A DNA stretch of 64,000 bases from assembly GCF_021404405.1 (NCBI RefSeq), contig NZ_JABFTV010000008.1, positions 222,905-286,904 on the forward strand, given 5' to 3'. The notes beneath the pieces were generated by a model that was given only the letters and a program-made list of their open reading frames with translations, ran no database searches and had not been told where the DNA came from. The translations under genes were made by a program, and so were the position numbers. Below are positions 52,532 through 60,870 of the stretch, piece by piece (positions within the stretch are counted from its first letter, which is position 1; the number at the start of each line of letters is the position of its first letter). The stretch is from Billgrantia aerodenitrificans. Lineage in GTDB: Bacteria > Pseudomonadota > Gammaproteobacteria > Pseudomonadales > Halomonadaceae.

Positions 52532-53442
52532 GGCAAACGAAGCACGCGGGACCAGGTCGTTTTCGCATGAGCCCGCTTAATGTTCATGCGAGACCAGGGC
52601 TTTGCTGAACAGGATAAGCAACCTCGACCAAGCCCGCTGTGCTTCGGATTTTCGTAAGCCGCGGTATCGGGTGAGCACCAACCATGTTTGGTGCCAGCGT
52701 AGACTTCGATCTCGGCCGCCAGCCTAACTTTGTTATAGGCTTGGCGCAGCACGCTCTTCACCTCCGGCTCCTTCCTATCGTCATCCGCAGCGATGGCAAT
52801 AAGTGCGCTTGCCTCTGTTTGGGGAATCAGTCGATGCGGGCTACTTGACTCTTGCGTCACCAGCCCACGGCCATGGAAGGAGGCTACGGCAGCGACGCGA
52901 CCCTGTACGGTGGCCGCTGTTCGCATGGCCATTGCTCCGCCGATGCAATAACCAACCGTACCGAGCTTACGCTTAGGGTCTACTGATTCCTGTCGGGAGA
53001 GATATTCGGCAAAGGCAACAGCGTCGTCTGTGGTCATTCTCGGCGTGATCGCATTAACAAGGCCCAGCACTTTTTCGCGCCCTAGCGGCTCATCGAAGCT
53101 GCTTGCATCCACACCAATTGGTGCGGCCTTCTGCCGGTAGTGGGGATTTACTACCAATACCGAGTAGCCGGATTGCGCCAGACGCTTACTGATCGTGCGG
53201 AATGCCGGACGCAAGCTCAGTGCATCGGGCCAGAGGATGACACCAGGCCAGGCGCCGCTCCTCGGATGGACGAAGTAGGCATCAGCCATACCGTCGAGTG
53301 TCTCGATCTTGACCTCACTTTCGCTCACGTCGAAAGCATGCGCCGTGACCGTGAGCCCCGTTCGGCGATGTTGTGAGTACTCCGTCTCATCGACGACTCG
53401 AGTTCCGACACTTCCCATTGCGCCAAAAACGGTGATATGCAT
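52468..53442 (-). CDS. Dienelactone hydrolase-family protein, altered at both ends
   Basis: An alpha/beta-hydrolase of the dienelactone hydrolase family, 324 codons as written. The nucleophile Cys lies in GTVGYCIGGAMAMRTA, and the His in GTKHGWCSPD with the expected Asp-containing IAADDDRKEPE segment. Two oddities stand out. The first ~35 residues (MHITVFGAMGSVGTRVVDE) are the start of an NmrA/SDR-type NAD(P)-binding protein, apparently fused by deletion. Near 52650 a one-base loss shifts the frame: the normal ending WSRLLILFSKAL is readable in the next frame with a stop at 52577, whereas the present frame runs on into fabF-copy DNA. The start follows AAGGA and lies one base after the EamA stop, so it is in that operon. 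Confidence 0.7.
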   Translation of the reverse strand: MHITVFGAMGSVGTRVVDETEYSQHRRTGLTVTAHAFDVSESEVKIETLDGMADAYFVHPRSGAWPGVILWPDALSLRPAFRTISKRLAQSGYSVLVVNPHYRQKAAPIGVDASSFDEPLGREKVLGLVNAITPRMTTDDAVAFAEYLSRQESVDPKRKLGTVGYCIGGAMAMRTAATVQGRVAAVASFHGRGLVTQESSSPHRLIPQTEASALIAIAADDDRKEPEVKSVLRQAYNKVRLAAEIEVYAGTKHGWCSPDTAAYENPKHSGLGRGCLSCSAKPWSRMNIKRAHAKTTWSRVLRLPYTLLTISAAFTPPKPLHSTC

Positions 53443-53443
53443 A

Positions 53444-54474
53444 TCAATAAATCCTTGGAGTACGGATTGAGGTTGGGGCACTTGGCTCGATCGTGCGGCT
53501 GGCAGACAAGCGCCGGGACTTTGCTCTGACATCGCGGCGTAGCAGTAATGCAATCGCCAGGACAACTAGGGTTGATCCCGGTAGCCAGTGCCAAGTGAGG
53601 CTACTGGGATCGGTAATAAAGAGCACCAGCATCGAGACGAAGGGTGGAACGTAGGCATATGTCGTTACCACGGCAGGTGTCAGGACGGTAACAGCACGTT
53701 GCATGAGCCAGAAGGTAGCCGCAGTAGAAACTAATCCCAGATAGGCCAATAGCAAGAGGTCCCACCATTCCAAGTATGCCAATGCCTTCGGACTCTCCTC
53801 AATGAGCCCCACAGCGCCGATCAGGACAGCGCCCACGACAAGGCTCCAGAACGAGCGCACTCCCTCCTTCGGGGAAAGCCAATGGTGTGACAGGCCCCAC
53901 TTGCTCAACACAGAGTAGAAGGCAAAGCCCACACATCCAGACATGAACACCACTTCGGTAATGCCCATATGCATGCTGGTAAGCTGACCGCCGCTTTCCG
54001 CCCAAGCCAAACCCAAGGCACCGCATGCTCCAAGCGCCAAGATGCCAAGATGCCAAGATGCCAAGATGCCAAGATGCCAAGATGCCAAGATGCCAAGATG
54101 CCAAGCAAGGGTGCGCTCGCGCGCTCGACACGAAAAGCAAGCCCAAAGCAGTAGGTCAGGAATGGAACACTGACGCAGAGTACCGCCATAGAGAGAGCGC
54201 TCATGCGGTGTGCGGCCCAGAACATGGAGCCGAAGAAGGCAGCTTGGCTAAGCCCCAGAAGGCTGTAAATCACAAGGGCGGGCAGCCCTGGTAGCCCTTC
54301 TGGTTCTCGCCAGAACAGAGGAAGCATAGCAATAGCTGCAATAGCAAAGCGCAACGCCGTGAGAAGGAGGGGCGGCAGACCTTCTCCCATCATTCCGACC
54401 ACGGTGAAGGAGAGTCCCAGGATTACGGCCCGGAGGAGCATGCCCATGTGGGCATGTAAGAAATCGTGGTCCAT
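53444..54474 (-). pseudogene. EamA/DMT-family transporter interrupted by an octanucleotide repeat (phase-variable candidate)
   Basis: Two frames make one ten-helix drug/metabolite transporter of about 300 residues. The N-terminal half, from ATG 54474, reads GMLLRAVILGLSFTVVGMMG and SQAAFFGSMFWAAHRMSALS, and runs in frame through the repeat but then shifts. The C-terminal half is in another frame: FYSVLSKWGLSHHWLSP, then WWDLLLLAYLGLVSTAATFW, ending at 53444. The break lies in eight tandem copies of an 8-bp unit (54036-54099). Loss of one unit, or gain of two, would join the halves. As written the protein is truncated. The operon continues with the hydrolase at 53442 and is divergent from a LysR gene. 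Substrate unknown. Confidence 0.8.
54036..54105 (-). repeat. Octanucleotide simple-sequence repeat (8.75 copies)
   Basis: GCCAAGAT (ATCTTGGC on the coding strand) is repeated eight times without error, plus six bases. It lies inside the EamA transporter gene, encoding LGILASWH per three units, so every one-unit change alters the reading frame. Confidence 0.95.
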
Positions 54475-54637
54475 GCATTGCCTCGCATAGGGTTTAGCGG
54501 CGCTTTGCGTACCGCAGCATCAACACCGTATCTATTTACCGGCTTCCTGTGCCGGCACAGCAGTGACGATAATTCATTGCCACTGATGCTTTAATATGCG
54601 ATTTAGTAGATGGACTGTTCACTGAGAGTAAATAATC

Positions 54638-55528
54638 ATGGATCGACTAATGGCATTGAATGTATTCCGCCACGTCGTTGAGCTCAGTAGCTTCGTCGCG
54701 GCCTCCCGGCGCCTGCAACTGTCGCCTGCCGCTGTGAGCAAGAACATTGGTGAGCTCGAGGCTCATCTCGGCGTGCGATTGCTCAACCGAACAACACGAC
54801 GCCTGAGCCTTACCGAAGCGGGTAAGCTATATTACGAACAGATCTCGCTAGTGCTGGATGACCTGGATGCGGCTGACAGTTCGCTGGGGCTCCACCAGCA
54901 TGTACCAAAAGGCGTCCTGCGCATCAGCGCGCCCACTACGCTGACGCTTCTAACGACGCTGTCGCAGGCGATGCCGAAATTCCTCGACCGGTATCCAAAG
55001 CTTTCGCTTGACCTTCGAATGGACGACCGACGGGTCAATATCGTTCAGGAAGGCTTCGATCTCGCTATACGCGCCGTCGACACCCTTGAGGATTCGAGCC
55101 TTGTCGCCAGGAAGTTAATGACAACGCCTCACGTGGTTTGCGCATCGCCTGATTATCTCGTACGCCATGGCACCCCAGAGAAGCCAAGCGACCTTCTTCA
55201 TCATAAATGCGTACAGTTCACTTTATCAGGACATCCCGATGAGTGGGCGTTTTGGCGCGGGGATCAATCCGTTCGGGTGCCTATCGATAGTCGCTATAAG
55301 GTATCGTCCAGCCTAGCCGTTCGTGATGCACTCTGCAGCGGTTTCGGCCTTAGCCTGATACCTTGGATCTATGTTAAGAAGAATATTGAAAATGGCCAGC
55401 TGCGTACCGTTCTTGAGGGCTGGACTACTGTCGAACTATCGGTCTATGCCGTCTACCCTTCGAGGCGCCACGTCATGCCTAAAGTTAGAGCTTTCGTGGA
55501 TTTTCTCATTGAAGAGTTAACACCATAA
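54638..55528 (+). CDS. LysR-family transcriptional regulator
   Basis: A 296-residue LysR-type regulator with the winged helix at about 5-65 (ASRRLQLSPAAVSKNIGELE) and an effector domain with LDLRMDDRRVNIVQEGFDLAIR and the closing VYPSRRHVMPKVRAFVDFL, typical of the large CrgA/AaeR-like subgroup. It is divergent from the EamA transporter/hydrolase operon across 163 bp and probably regulates it. The 3' end nearly meets the convergent tag gene. Confidence 0.88.
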   Translation: MDRLMALNVFRHVVELSSFVAASRRLQLSPAAVSKNIGELEAHLGVRLLNRTTRRLSLTEAGKLYYEQISLVLDDLDAADSSLGLHQHVPKGVLRISAPTTLTLLTTLSQAMPKFLDRYPKLSLDLRMDDRRVNIVQEGFDLAIRAVDTLEDSSLVARKLMTTPHVVCASPDYLVRHGTPEKPSDLLHHKCVQFTLSGHPDEWAFWRGDQSVRVPIDSRYKVSSSLAVRDALCSGFGLSLIPWIYVKKNIENGQLRTVLEGWTTVELSVYAVYPSRRHVMPKVRAFVDFLIEELTP

Positions 55529-55532
55529 ATTT

Positions 55533-56147
55533 TTACGCAGCGACAGGCCTCTCGAAGCTCATTCGGGCACGTTCGACCTCGTCACGGACGACGCAGCCAA
55601 TTGCGTGGTCGTTAATCAGCCCCATGGCCTGCATGAAGGCGTAAACCGTTGTCGGACCAACGAACTTCCAGCCTTGCTTCTTGAGTGCCTTCGACAGGGC
55701 AATCGACTCCGCCGATGTCGATGCACTTTGTGGCTCGATGCCTTGGTGTGGTGCCGGCTCATAGCGCCAGAAGAAGGCCGCAAGAGAGCCTTCCCGCTCG
55801 ACGAGCTCCATGGCACAACGAGCATTGTTGATGACAGCTTCGATCTTCCCACGGTGCCGCACGATTCCCGGATCGCCTAGCAAGCGCTCGACGTCGTGAT
55901 GGGTAAACTGTGCGATGCGTATAAAGTCGAAACCGCAGAAAGCAGCGCGAAAGTTCTCTCGCTTCGCGAGTATCGTGCGCCAGCTCAAACCTGACTGAAA
56001 CCCCTCGAGGCACAGCTTTTCGAACAAGCGCCGATCATCACTGACCGGGAAACCCCATTCAGTGTCGTGATAGGCAAGAAACTCAGGGGCAGCGCCGCAC
56101 CAGCGGCAACGCTGGCGACCATCGGGGCCAGAGATCAGATTTGTCAT
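55533..56147 (-). CDS. tag: DNA-3-methyladenine glycosylase I
   Basis: A 204-residue Tag enzyme that removes 3-methyladenine from alkylated DNA. The zinc-binding residues are present: Cys near the N-terminus in RCRWCGAAPEFLAYHDTEWG, and His and Cys in NDHAIGCVVRD near the C-terminus. The HhH-like core includes LCLEGFQSGLSWRTILAKR. It starts the order tag, YciI, TetR when read backwards on the minus strand, 31 bp after the YciI gene, so the three may be co-transcribed from the TetR promoter. Confidence 0.93.
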   Translation of the reverse strand: MTNLISGPDGRQRCRWCGAAPEFLAYHDTEWGFPVSDDRRLFEKLCLEGFQSGLSWRTILAKRENFRAAFCGFDFIRIAQFTHHDVERLLGDPGIVRHRGKIEAVINNARCAMELVEREGSLAAFFWRYEPAPHQGIEPQSASTSAESIALSKALKKQGWKFVGPTTVYAFMQAMGLINDHAIGCVVRDEVERARMSFERPVAA

Positions 56148-56178
56148 TTTGTCGTCCTGAGTGAAGCCGGCCGGAATG

Positions 56179-56466
56179 CTAGGAGAGCAAAAATGCTAGC
56201 CGCTCATCCGTCTTCGAGGGGGCCACTTCGATGATTTCCGCGCTCACGATACCTTCTGCCACGAACGGATCCTCGCTGACACGCTGCTGAAGCTCATCCA
56301 GAGAAGCGTTATGCGCCAAGATGGCTCCTCCAAGCTGCGGCTTGATAGAGCCAGAGACGAGAAACACTCCCTCATCGAAGCCTCGCTCGAGCCACTGTTT
56401 ATGCCCTTCCATGAAGCGGCCTGCCTCGCTCTTGTTGCTGGCAAAGCGGAGAAGTACCAATTGCAT
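56179..56466 (-). CDS. YciI-family protein
   Basis: A 95-residue ferredoxin-like-fold protein of the YciI family (FMEGHKQWLERGFDEGVFLVSG, then ILAHNASLDELQQRVSEDPFV). The conserved His of the putative active site is in MEGHKQWL, the Asp in SEDPF. Function of the family is mostly unknown; some members act on small chlorinated or peroxidic substrates. It lies directly behind the TetR gene with two bases between. Confidence 0.85.
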   Translation of the reverse strand: MQLVLLRFASNKSEAGRFMEGHKQWLERGFDEGVFLVSGSIKPQLGGAILAHNASLDELQQRVSEDPFVAEGIVSAEIIEVAPSKTDERLAFLLS

Positions 56467-56468
56467 GA

Positions 56469-57077
56469 TTAGCCCTCTTTTTGTGATTGTTCGGCGCGCA
56501 GGCGCGGAGACACGCCTGTACAGGTATCTAGCCAGTCGAGCAACTGCCCAACCTCGACATCGACGAAGTTCTCGTCTTGGTAGGCATTCGCCACGAGGGC
56601 GATCCCCTGGCTGCGCGCCAGCAGGTGCATTGCGAGAACATCGGCGTCGGATTCATGGCCCATGGCAGCGAACTGCTTGCGTAGCCAGGTCCGGAACAAG
56701 GTCATGACCTCGTTCGCAGCATCGCGCTGGAGATGCTCCAGCTTCGCGAGCTCGGCGCAGAGCGTGCCGACCGGGCAGCCATGGCGCATGATCTTGCCCC
56801 GGTTACCGATCAAGATTCGAATGAAGCTGCGGATGCGCTCCTCGGGCTCGCTACTATTGGCCCTCCACTGTTCGAGCATATTGCGCGTGTTAGCAAGTCG
56901 CCGCTTGATCACGGCTTCCAGGATTTCGTCTTTCGTCTTGAAGTGGTAATAGAAATTACCTCGGGATATGCCAACTGCCCCCGCTATGTCCGCAAAGGTG
57001 GTCTGCTCGAAGCCTTGCCGATAAAAAAGATCATCCGCCGAGCTGACAATCGACTCACGGGTCGAGTTTGCCTGCAT
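56469..57077 (-). CDS. TetR-family transcriptional regulator
   Basis: A 202-residue regulator with an N-terminal helix-turn-helix (DDLFYRQGFEQTTFADIAGA, VGISRGNFYYHFKTKDEIL) and a Cys-containing RHGCPVGTLCAELAKLE that resembles the C-terminal TetR_C_6 group. It probably autoregulates through the two TAGGAC-N4-GTCCTA palindromes upstream (57112-57159) and controls the YciI and tag genes behind it. The conserved Cys could make it redox- or electrophile-sensitive, which would fit a neighbouring alkylation-repair gene; this is speculative. Confidence 0.87.
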   Translation of the reverse strand: MQANSTRESIVSSADDLFYRQGFEQTTFADIAGAVGISRGNFYYHFKTKDEILEAVIKRRLANTRNMLEQWRANSSEPEERIRSFIRILIGNRGKIMRHGCPVGTLCAELAKLEHLQRDAANEVMTLFRTWLRKQFAAMGHESDADVLAMHLLARSQGIALVANAYQDENFVDVEVGQLLDWLDTCTGVSPRLRAEQSQKEG

Positions 57078-57111
57078 CGAACCTCCTCCTGCCTAGCTGC
57101 TTCGAACCGGA

Positions 57112-57159
57112 TAGGACGCTTGTCCTAACGACAGCCAAAGCGTAGGACGTACGTCCTAC
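57112..57159. promoter_or_regulatory. Two TAGGAC-N4-GTCCTA operators upstream of the TetR gene
   Basis: TAGGACGCTTGTCCTA (57112-57127) and the perfect palindrome GTAGGACGTACGTCCTAC (57142-57159) share the same half-site and spacing. They are 35-82 bp upstream of the TetR start, a typical autorepression layout. Confidence 0.75.
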
Positions 57160-57185
57160 ACCGTCAAGGTGAAGCGAGGCGATGC

Positions 57186-57350
57186 GCAGGTGCTAGTGGC
57201 CGTGACCTACCCGTTGCTGTGGCCGCCACCACCGTGGCCGCTGTGGCGGACATACCGCCGAACCTGTTCGTCATCGAGCGCCGTGAGCAGCTGCCCCCTG
57301 GGCCGCCCCGGTGGTGAGAACTAACAGCACAAAAGCCCGCAGAAGTGTCA
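57186..57350 (-). pseudogene. Decayed second copy of the CpxP-like gene
   Basis: The segment around GACATACCGCCGAACCTG and CGTCATCGAG repeats the 3' part of the CpxP-like gene (51775-51810). After a deletion of about 400 bp it is followed by a copy of its 5' part and upstream region (TGGGCCGCCCCGGTGGT, GTCATTGGAATGCCCTCTC). The coding region is lost but the divergent promoter region for the Crp/Fnr gene is kept. Confidence 0.75.
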
Positions 57351-57411
57351 TTGGAATGCCCTCTCTCGGTTTCGGTTGCACCTAGGGTGGGCCCGGCAGC
57401 ATCATTTGGGT

Positions 57412-58035
57412 ATGAGCGAGATCACATCCAGTCCGTTACCGGGCATCGCCTCGACCCTGGAGACGCTAGCCGGCCGCCCTGGCCATCGGCGGCGGCTTGC
57501 CGCCGGGGAGATGCTGTTCCACGCCGGGGAGCCTGTCGCCTCGGTGTATGTGGTCCTGTCCGGTCTGATACGGATGGTGCGGATGAACCAGACCGGAGCG
57601 GAAGTGACCGTCGACCGGGCCGGCCCCGCCCGCTGGTTGGCCGAGGCTTCGTTGTTCGCAGCGCGCTACCATTGCAATGCGATGGCCGACACCGAGGCTT
57701 GTCTGCTCAGCTTCCCCAAGGCAGCCGTGGTCGAAGGCATGCAACGGCAACCGGCGCTGGCGACCGAGCTCATGATCGATTTGGCCCGGCGGCTGCATGA
57801 GGCGCGCTTGCGCATCGAGATTCTCAATATATCCAGCGCCCAGGACCGCCTGCTCGCCTATCTGCAGGCTCACGCCAGCGGAGAGAACGAGGAGTTTACG
57901 CTGTCGGGTAGCTGGAAGGCCCTGGCCGGAGAGATCGGGCTGACGCACGAATCGGTCTATCGCGCGCTGGCGCAGCTTGAGCGTGAGGGAAGGGTCCGGC
58001 GCGATGGCCGGCAAGTCTGGTTAGCGCCACCGTAG
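57412..58035 (+). CDS. Crp/Fnr-family transcriptional regulator
   Basis: A 207-residue regulator with a cyclic-nucleotide-binding-like domain (RRLAAGEMLFHAGEPVASVY, then VLSGLIRMVR and GPARWLAEASLF) and a C-terminal helix-turn-helix (KALAGEIGLTHESVYRALAQLEREG). It lacks the N-terminal cysteine cluster of Fnr. The frame opens at 57376, but ATG 57412 begins the part conserved in the duplicated region at 52328. Its divergent partner, a CpxP-like periplasmic protein, survives intact only at the other copy, suggesting the original regulator-target pair was split. Confidence 0.85.
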   Translation: MSEITSSPLPGIASTLETLAGRPGHRRRLAAGEMLFHAGEPVASVYVVLSGLIRMVRMNQTGAEVTVDRAGPARWLAEASLFAARYHCNAMADTEACLLSFPKAAVVEGMQRQPALATELMIDLARRLHEARLRIEILNISSAQDRLLAYLQAHASGENEEFTLSGSWKALAGEIGLTHESVYRALAQLEREGRVRRDGRQVWLAPP

Positions 58036-58127
58036 GGTTGCGTGGCTTCGCTCTACCCCTCTTACCGTTTCATCACACCGCAACGGTACGACTCCCCCGC
58101 GCCGTTTAGCCAAAATAAAGCGGAAAG

Positions 58128-58667
58128 CTAAAACACCGTGTACGCGTAGTTGCTATTTGGAATGTACCTAATCAAAGTTGATTCCTCGAAATAGTCCAGG
58201 CCAGCGGCTTCGAACCTACTCATGACCATATCCCTAAGTTCAGACTTGGACTTTTTCCGATGAACTCCCAGCACCCAAAAGGACCTAACATCAAGAGATG
58301 ATGATTTAATTTTCGCGATCTTCTCTATATCTTTCATCATATTAGAAAAGCAAACCGCAGCTTCCGGGTGCTGCTTTACCTCTAACGCTGCGTAGGCGTC
58401 CTGCCGCCATCCCTTTTTCCTTATTATAAAATCTGGGCGACAAAAAATTTTTTCCTTCTCTCTTCTTCTATCAAACTCAACCGGCCATTCTCGCCACCAT
58501 TCAGGTAAGGATTCGTGTTGACTAAGATAGTAGGAAAACTCTATCTGGAACCACACCTCCCATCCGGTAATATTACTTTCTTCAATAATACGAAGCGACT
58601 TACCAACTTTTCTCTGCTTAAAAAAACCTTCCAGCAGGTCTGCAATATAATCAAAGTCTCTTTTCAC
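58128..58667 (-). CDS. Putative PD-(D/E)XK nuclease-like protein
   Basis: A 179-residue protein encoded by DNA that is more AT-rich than its neighbours. The middle contains FCRPDFIIRKKGWRQD followed by AYAALEVKQHPEA, an arrangement of P-D then E-x-K on adjacent strands that fits the PD-(D/E)XK nuclease core. An N-terminal W-E-V-W-F-Q segment and a C-terminal RYIPNSNYAY tail show no known family. It stands alone between a Crp/Fnr gene and a DUF1801 gene. Possible roles are in restriction or DNA repair; no partner is present. Confidence 0.55.
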   Translation of the reverse strand: MKRDFDYIADLLEGFFKQRKVGKSLRIIEESNITGWEVWFQIEFSYYLSQHESLPEWWREWPVEFDRRREKEKIFCRPDFIIRKKGWRQDAYAALEVKQHPEAAVCFSNMMKDIEKIAKIKSSSLDVRSFWVLGVHRKKSKSELRDMVMSRFEAAGLDYFEESTLIRYIPNSNYAYTVF

Positions 58668-58812
58668 TTCCCCTCCGGGTTCCCTGGGCAGTCTGCAGCG
58701 GGTAATATTTCTTCACAAGAATGTAACACACAGTAACGAGACGGACAATTCTAAAGGTAATGAATCAGTATGAGGGGGTAACATAGCGACAGGAATAACA
58801 CTCACCACAAAT

Positions 58813-59202
58813 TCACTTCAGCCGTTCAAGCCGCCCCTTGCGTTTGACGATGTTTCGGTAATCCCACTGGATGTCTCGGGCTTTACCAAGCCAGCGCTCG
58901 AGGTCTTTCACATTGACTTGCTCGACGGCGGTGTAGCGGGCTTCCGCGGCCTTGAAGCTGCCCTCTTTCTGCAAGCCTTCCTCTTCGAAGGACTGGCCGC
59001 TCCAGAACAGCAGCCGCACACAGTGCTTGAGCTTCTTGTAGCCGACTATTGGGTTGTCATCGAGGAACCATACGGGATGGGCGTGCCATACCTTGCTCTC
59101 GGCCTCGGGCAGGTGGCGCTCGATGGTCTCGGCCAGGAGGTCGCAGATGGCTTTGTCGCTGGGCTCCTGCCGTTGGTTGTAGTCGTGGATGTCAGGATGC
59201 AT
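58813..59202 (-). CDS. DUF1801 (YdhG-like) protein
   Basis: A 129-residue protein of the DUF1801/YdhG fold: HPVWFLDDNPIVGYKKLKHCV and LLFWSGQSFEEEGLQ are typical, and the start MHPDIHDYNQRQEPSDKAICD is family-like. The function is unknown. ATG 59202 follows AGGAGGGGG; the frame opens at 59307 inside the TetR gene. It overlaps the 3' end of that gene by 11 bp and is surely co-transcribed. Confidence 0.8.
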   Translation of the reverse strand: MHPDIHDYNQRQEPSDKAICDLLAETIERHLPEAESKVWHAHPVWFLDDNPIVGYKKLKHCVRLLFWSGQSFEEEGLQKEGSFKAAEARYTAVEQVNVKDLERWLGKARDIQWDYRNIVKRKGRLERLK

Positions 59203-59935
59203 CGCGCCCCCTCCTTTGGCTGATGCAGCGCTCGTAGCGAATGGATAGCTTCTCGCAGATTTCCTCCAGACACTCTTCGAAAACCGGCTCCATATCACTG
59301 TAGGCAAATGCGAGTTGGTTCATGATCTCCATACACAATAAGCCGTACAAGCGGATCCAGCACCATAGGAAGACATGGACCGCTTCAGGCGGCAATAGCC
59401 CATCAATAGCTTCGGAGTAATCTTGGAGTTGCCTTAGCAGAGAAGGATCCAGCTCATCCAACGCCGGGACGGCGAACGGCTTGGTCTCCCACACTTCCAC
59501 CAATTGATCCAAGAACGTCTTACCGAACGCCACCCCCGCTTGGTGCCTGGAGGACTCCGGGTTGCGTATATCGACCGCCGGCACCGGGCTGGCAAACACC
59601 CAGCCGAACTCGGCAGGGTGCCTAACGGCCCAGGTACGCATGGCACGTGCCATCGCTATCAGGCGTTGCCCCGGTGTGCCGGATGTCGCCGCTCCCGCGG
59701 CCTTCATGGCAGCGGTCAGCTCCTCGTAGAATTCGGCAGTGAGTGCGCTCACCAAGTCATCGTGACTCTCATAGTAGCGGTACACCGCCGGTCCGCTCAT
59801 GCCCACTTCTCGGGCGATGGCGTTGATGGTTACCGCAGCCGTGCCTTTATAAATCAATAGATTGCGCGCCGCCTCGCGTATCTCTGCCAAGGTAGCCTGC
59901 CTCAACCTCTCGCGTCTGCTCACCTGCGTCGCCAT
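59192..59935 (-). CDS. TetR-family regulator with WHG-type C-terminal domain
   Basis: A 247-residue regulator. The N-terminal helix-turn-helix reads AEIREAARNLLIYKGTAAVT then INAIAREVGMSGPAVYRYY, and the C-terminus (MRTWAVRHPAEFGWVFASP, CWIRLYGLLCMEIMNQL) matches the WHG ligand domain. It is divergent from the siderophore-interacting protein gene with 84 bp between, in which TGACA and TGTCA form an inverted pair (about 59963-59989). It probably represses that flavoreductase; the DUF1801 gene follows it. Confidence 0.85.
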   Translation of the reverse strand: MATQVSRRERLRQATLAEIREAARNLLIYKGTAAVTINAIAREVGMSGPAVYRYYESHDDLVSALTAEFYEELTAAMKAAGAATSGTPGQRLIAMARAMRTWAVRHPAEFGWVFASPVPAVDIRNPESSRHQAGVAFGKTFLDQLVEVWETKPFAVPALDELDPSLLRQLQDYSEAIDGLLPPEAVHVFLWCWIRLYGLLCMEIMNQLAFAYSDMEPVFEECLEEICEKLSIRYERCISQRRGRDAS

Positions 59936-60019
59936 TTGAATGCTCCCTTCATGCCAATCTGCTTGACATGTTACAGCTATTATTGTCAGTTATACCCTCT
60001 AACTAAACTGACGAGAGCC

Positions 60020-60808
60020 ATGAACATGACGTCATCACAGCACCGGCCTCTGCCTTCGCAGCGGGCATCTCGCAATCCATTGGCACGACTACTGGCCAAG
60101 CACTTCTCTCACGGCGTGGTCACCGAGGTGGAAGACGTTACCCCCTCGATGCGCCGGATTCGCATAGCATCCGAAGCGCTGGGTGAGCTCTCGTACATCC
60201 CGGGCCAACACGTTCGGATCGAGATTAACGATCCGCTTTCCCTTTATGGGATCTTGCGCCCTGCCGAGACGCTGCGCACCTACACGATCTGGCACTATTC
60301 CCGCGAGGACCAATACATCGACCTATGTGTCCATCTCTACCGTGGTGATGGCATTGGCGTGGAATGGGCGAAACGTACTAGCCCCGGAGAAACCGTGACT
60401 TTCTGGGGGCCGCAGGGTGACTTCGTACCGCAGGCGGCCGACTACCATTTGTTCATTGGCGAAGAAACGGCTACGGTCGCCTTCGCAGCGATGATCGCCG
60501 CCATGCCCGCCGAAGCTCGGCTCTATGGCGTACTCGAAAGCGCCAACGCGGGAGAGGAGTTGCCGCTGCCTGACAGTGGGGCGTTGCTTAGAGTGCACCG
60601 AAACGGGGGTTCACCCGTAGCATCTACCACCCTGTTGGTAGCACTAGCGGAACTGGATCTCCCGGGCCAGCCTGGCTTCGCCTACATTGCCGGTGAAGCA
60701 CGCACTTGCCAGCTGGCCCGACATCACCTGATCGAGGAGCGCGGCTGGCCCCGGGATGCGATCAGGACGAAGCCCTTCTGGGCACTGGGCAAGCGAGGCT
60801 TACATTAA
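60020..60808 (+). CDS. Siderophore-interacting protein (ferric-siderophore reductase, SIP family)
   Basis: A 262-residue FAD-dependent reductase of the ViuB/YqjH family. The flavin-binding LRTYTIWHY (RxYT motif) and PGQHVRIEI lie in the first half, then GPQGDFVPQAADYHLFIGEETA (start of the NADPH domain) and a C-terminal YWALG-like FWALGKRG. It releases iron from ferric siderophores in the cytoplasm by reducing Fe3+. The frame opens at 59936; ATG 60020 follows GAGAGCC and begins where homology does. Control by the divergent TetR protein instead of Fur would be slightly unusual, as no clear Fur box is visible. Confidence 0.88.
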   Translation: MNMTSSQHRPLPSQRASRNPLARLLAKHFSHGVVTEVEDVTPSMRRIRIASEALGELSYIPGQHVRIEINDPLSLYGILRPAETLRTYTIWHYSREDQYIDLCVHLYRGDGIGVEWAKRTSPGETVTFWGPQGDFVPQAADYHLFIGEETATVAFAAMIAAMPAEARLYGVLESANAGEELPLPDSGALLRVHRNGGSPVASTTLLVALAELDLPGQPGFAYIAGEARTCQLARHHLIEERGWPRDAIRTKPFWALGKRGLH

Positions 60809-60870
60809 TGCGCCACATCTGCTCTTTCATCGAACCGGACAGCGGCTCCGCAAATCGATCTCATCACCCC

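Noticed and set aside
54036..54105. Tandem repeat as CRISPR or iteron origin
   Set aside because: The 8-bp units are contiguous without spacers and lie inside a transporter gene; a simple-sequence repeat is the better explanation.
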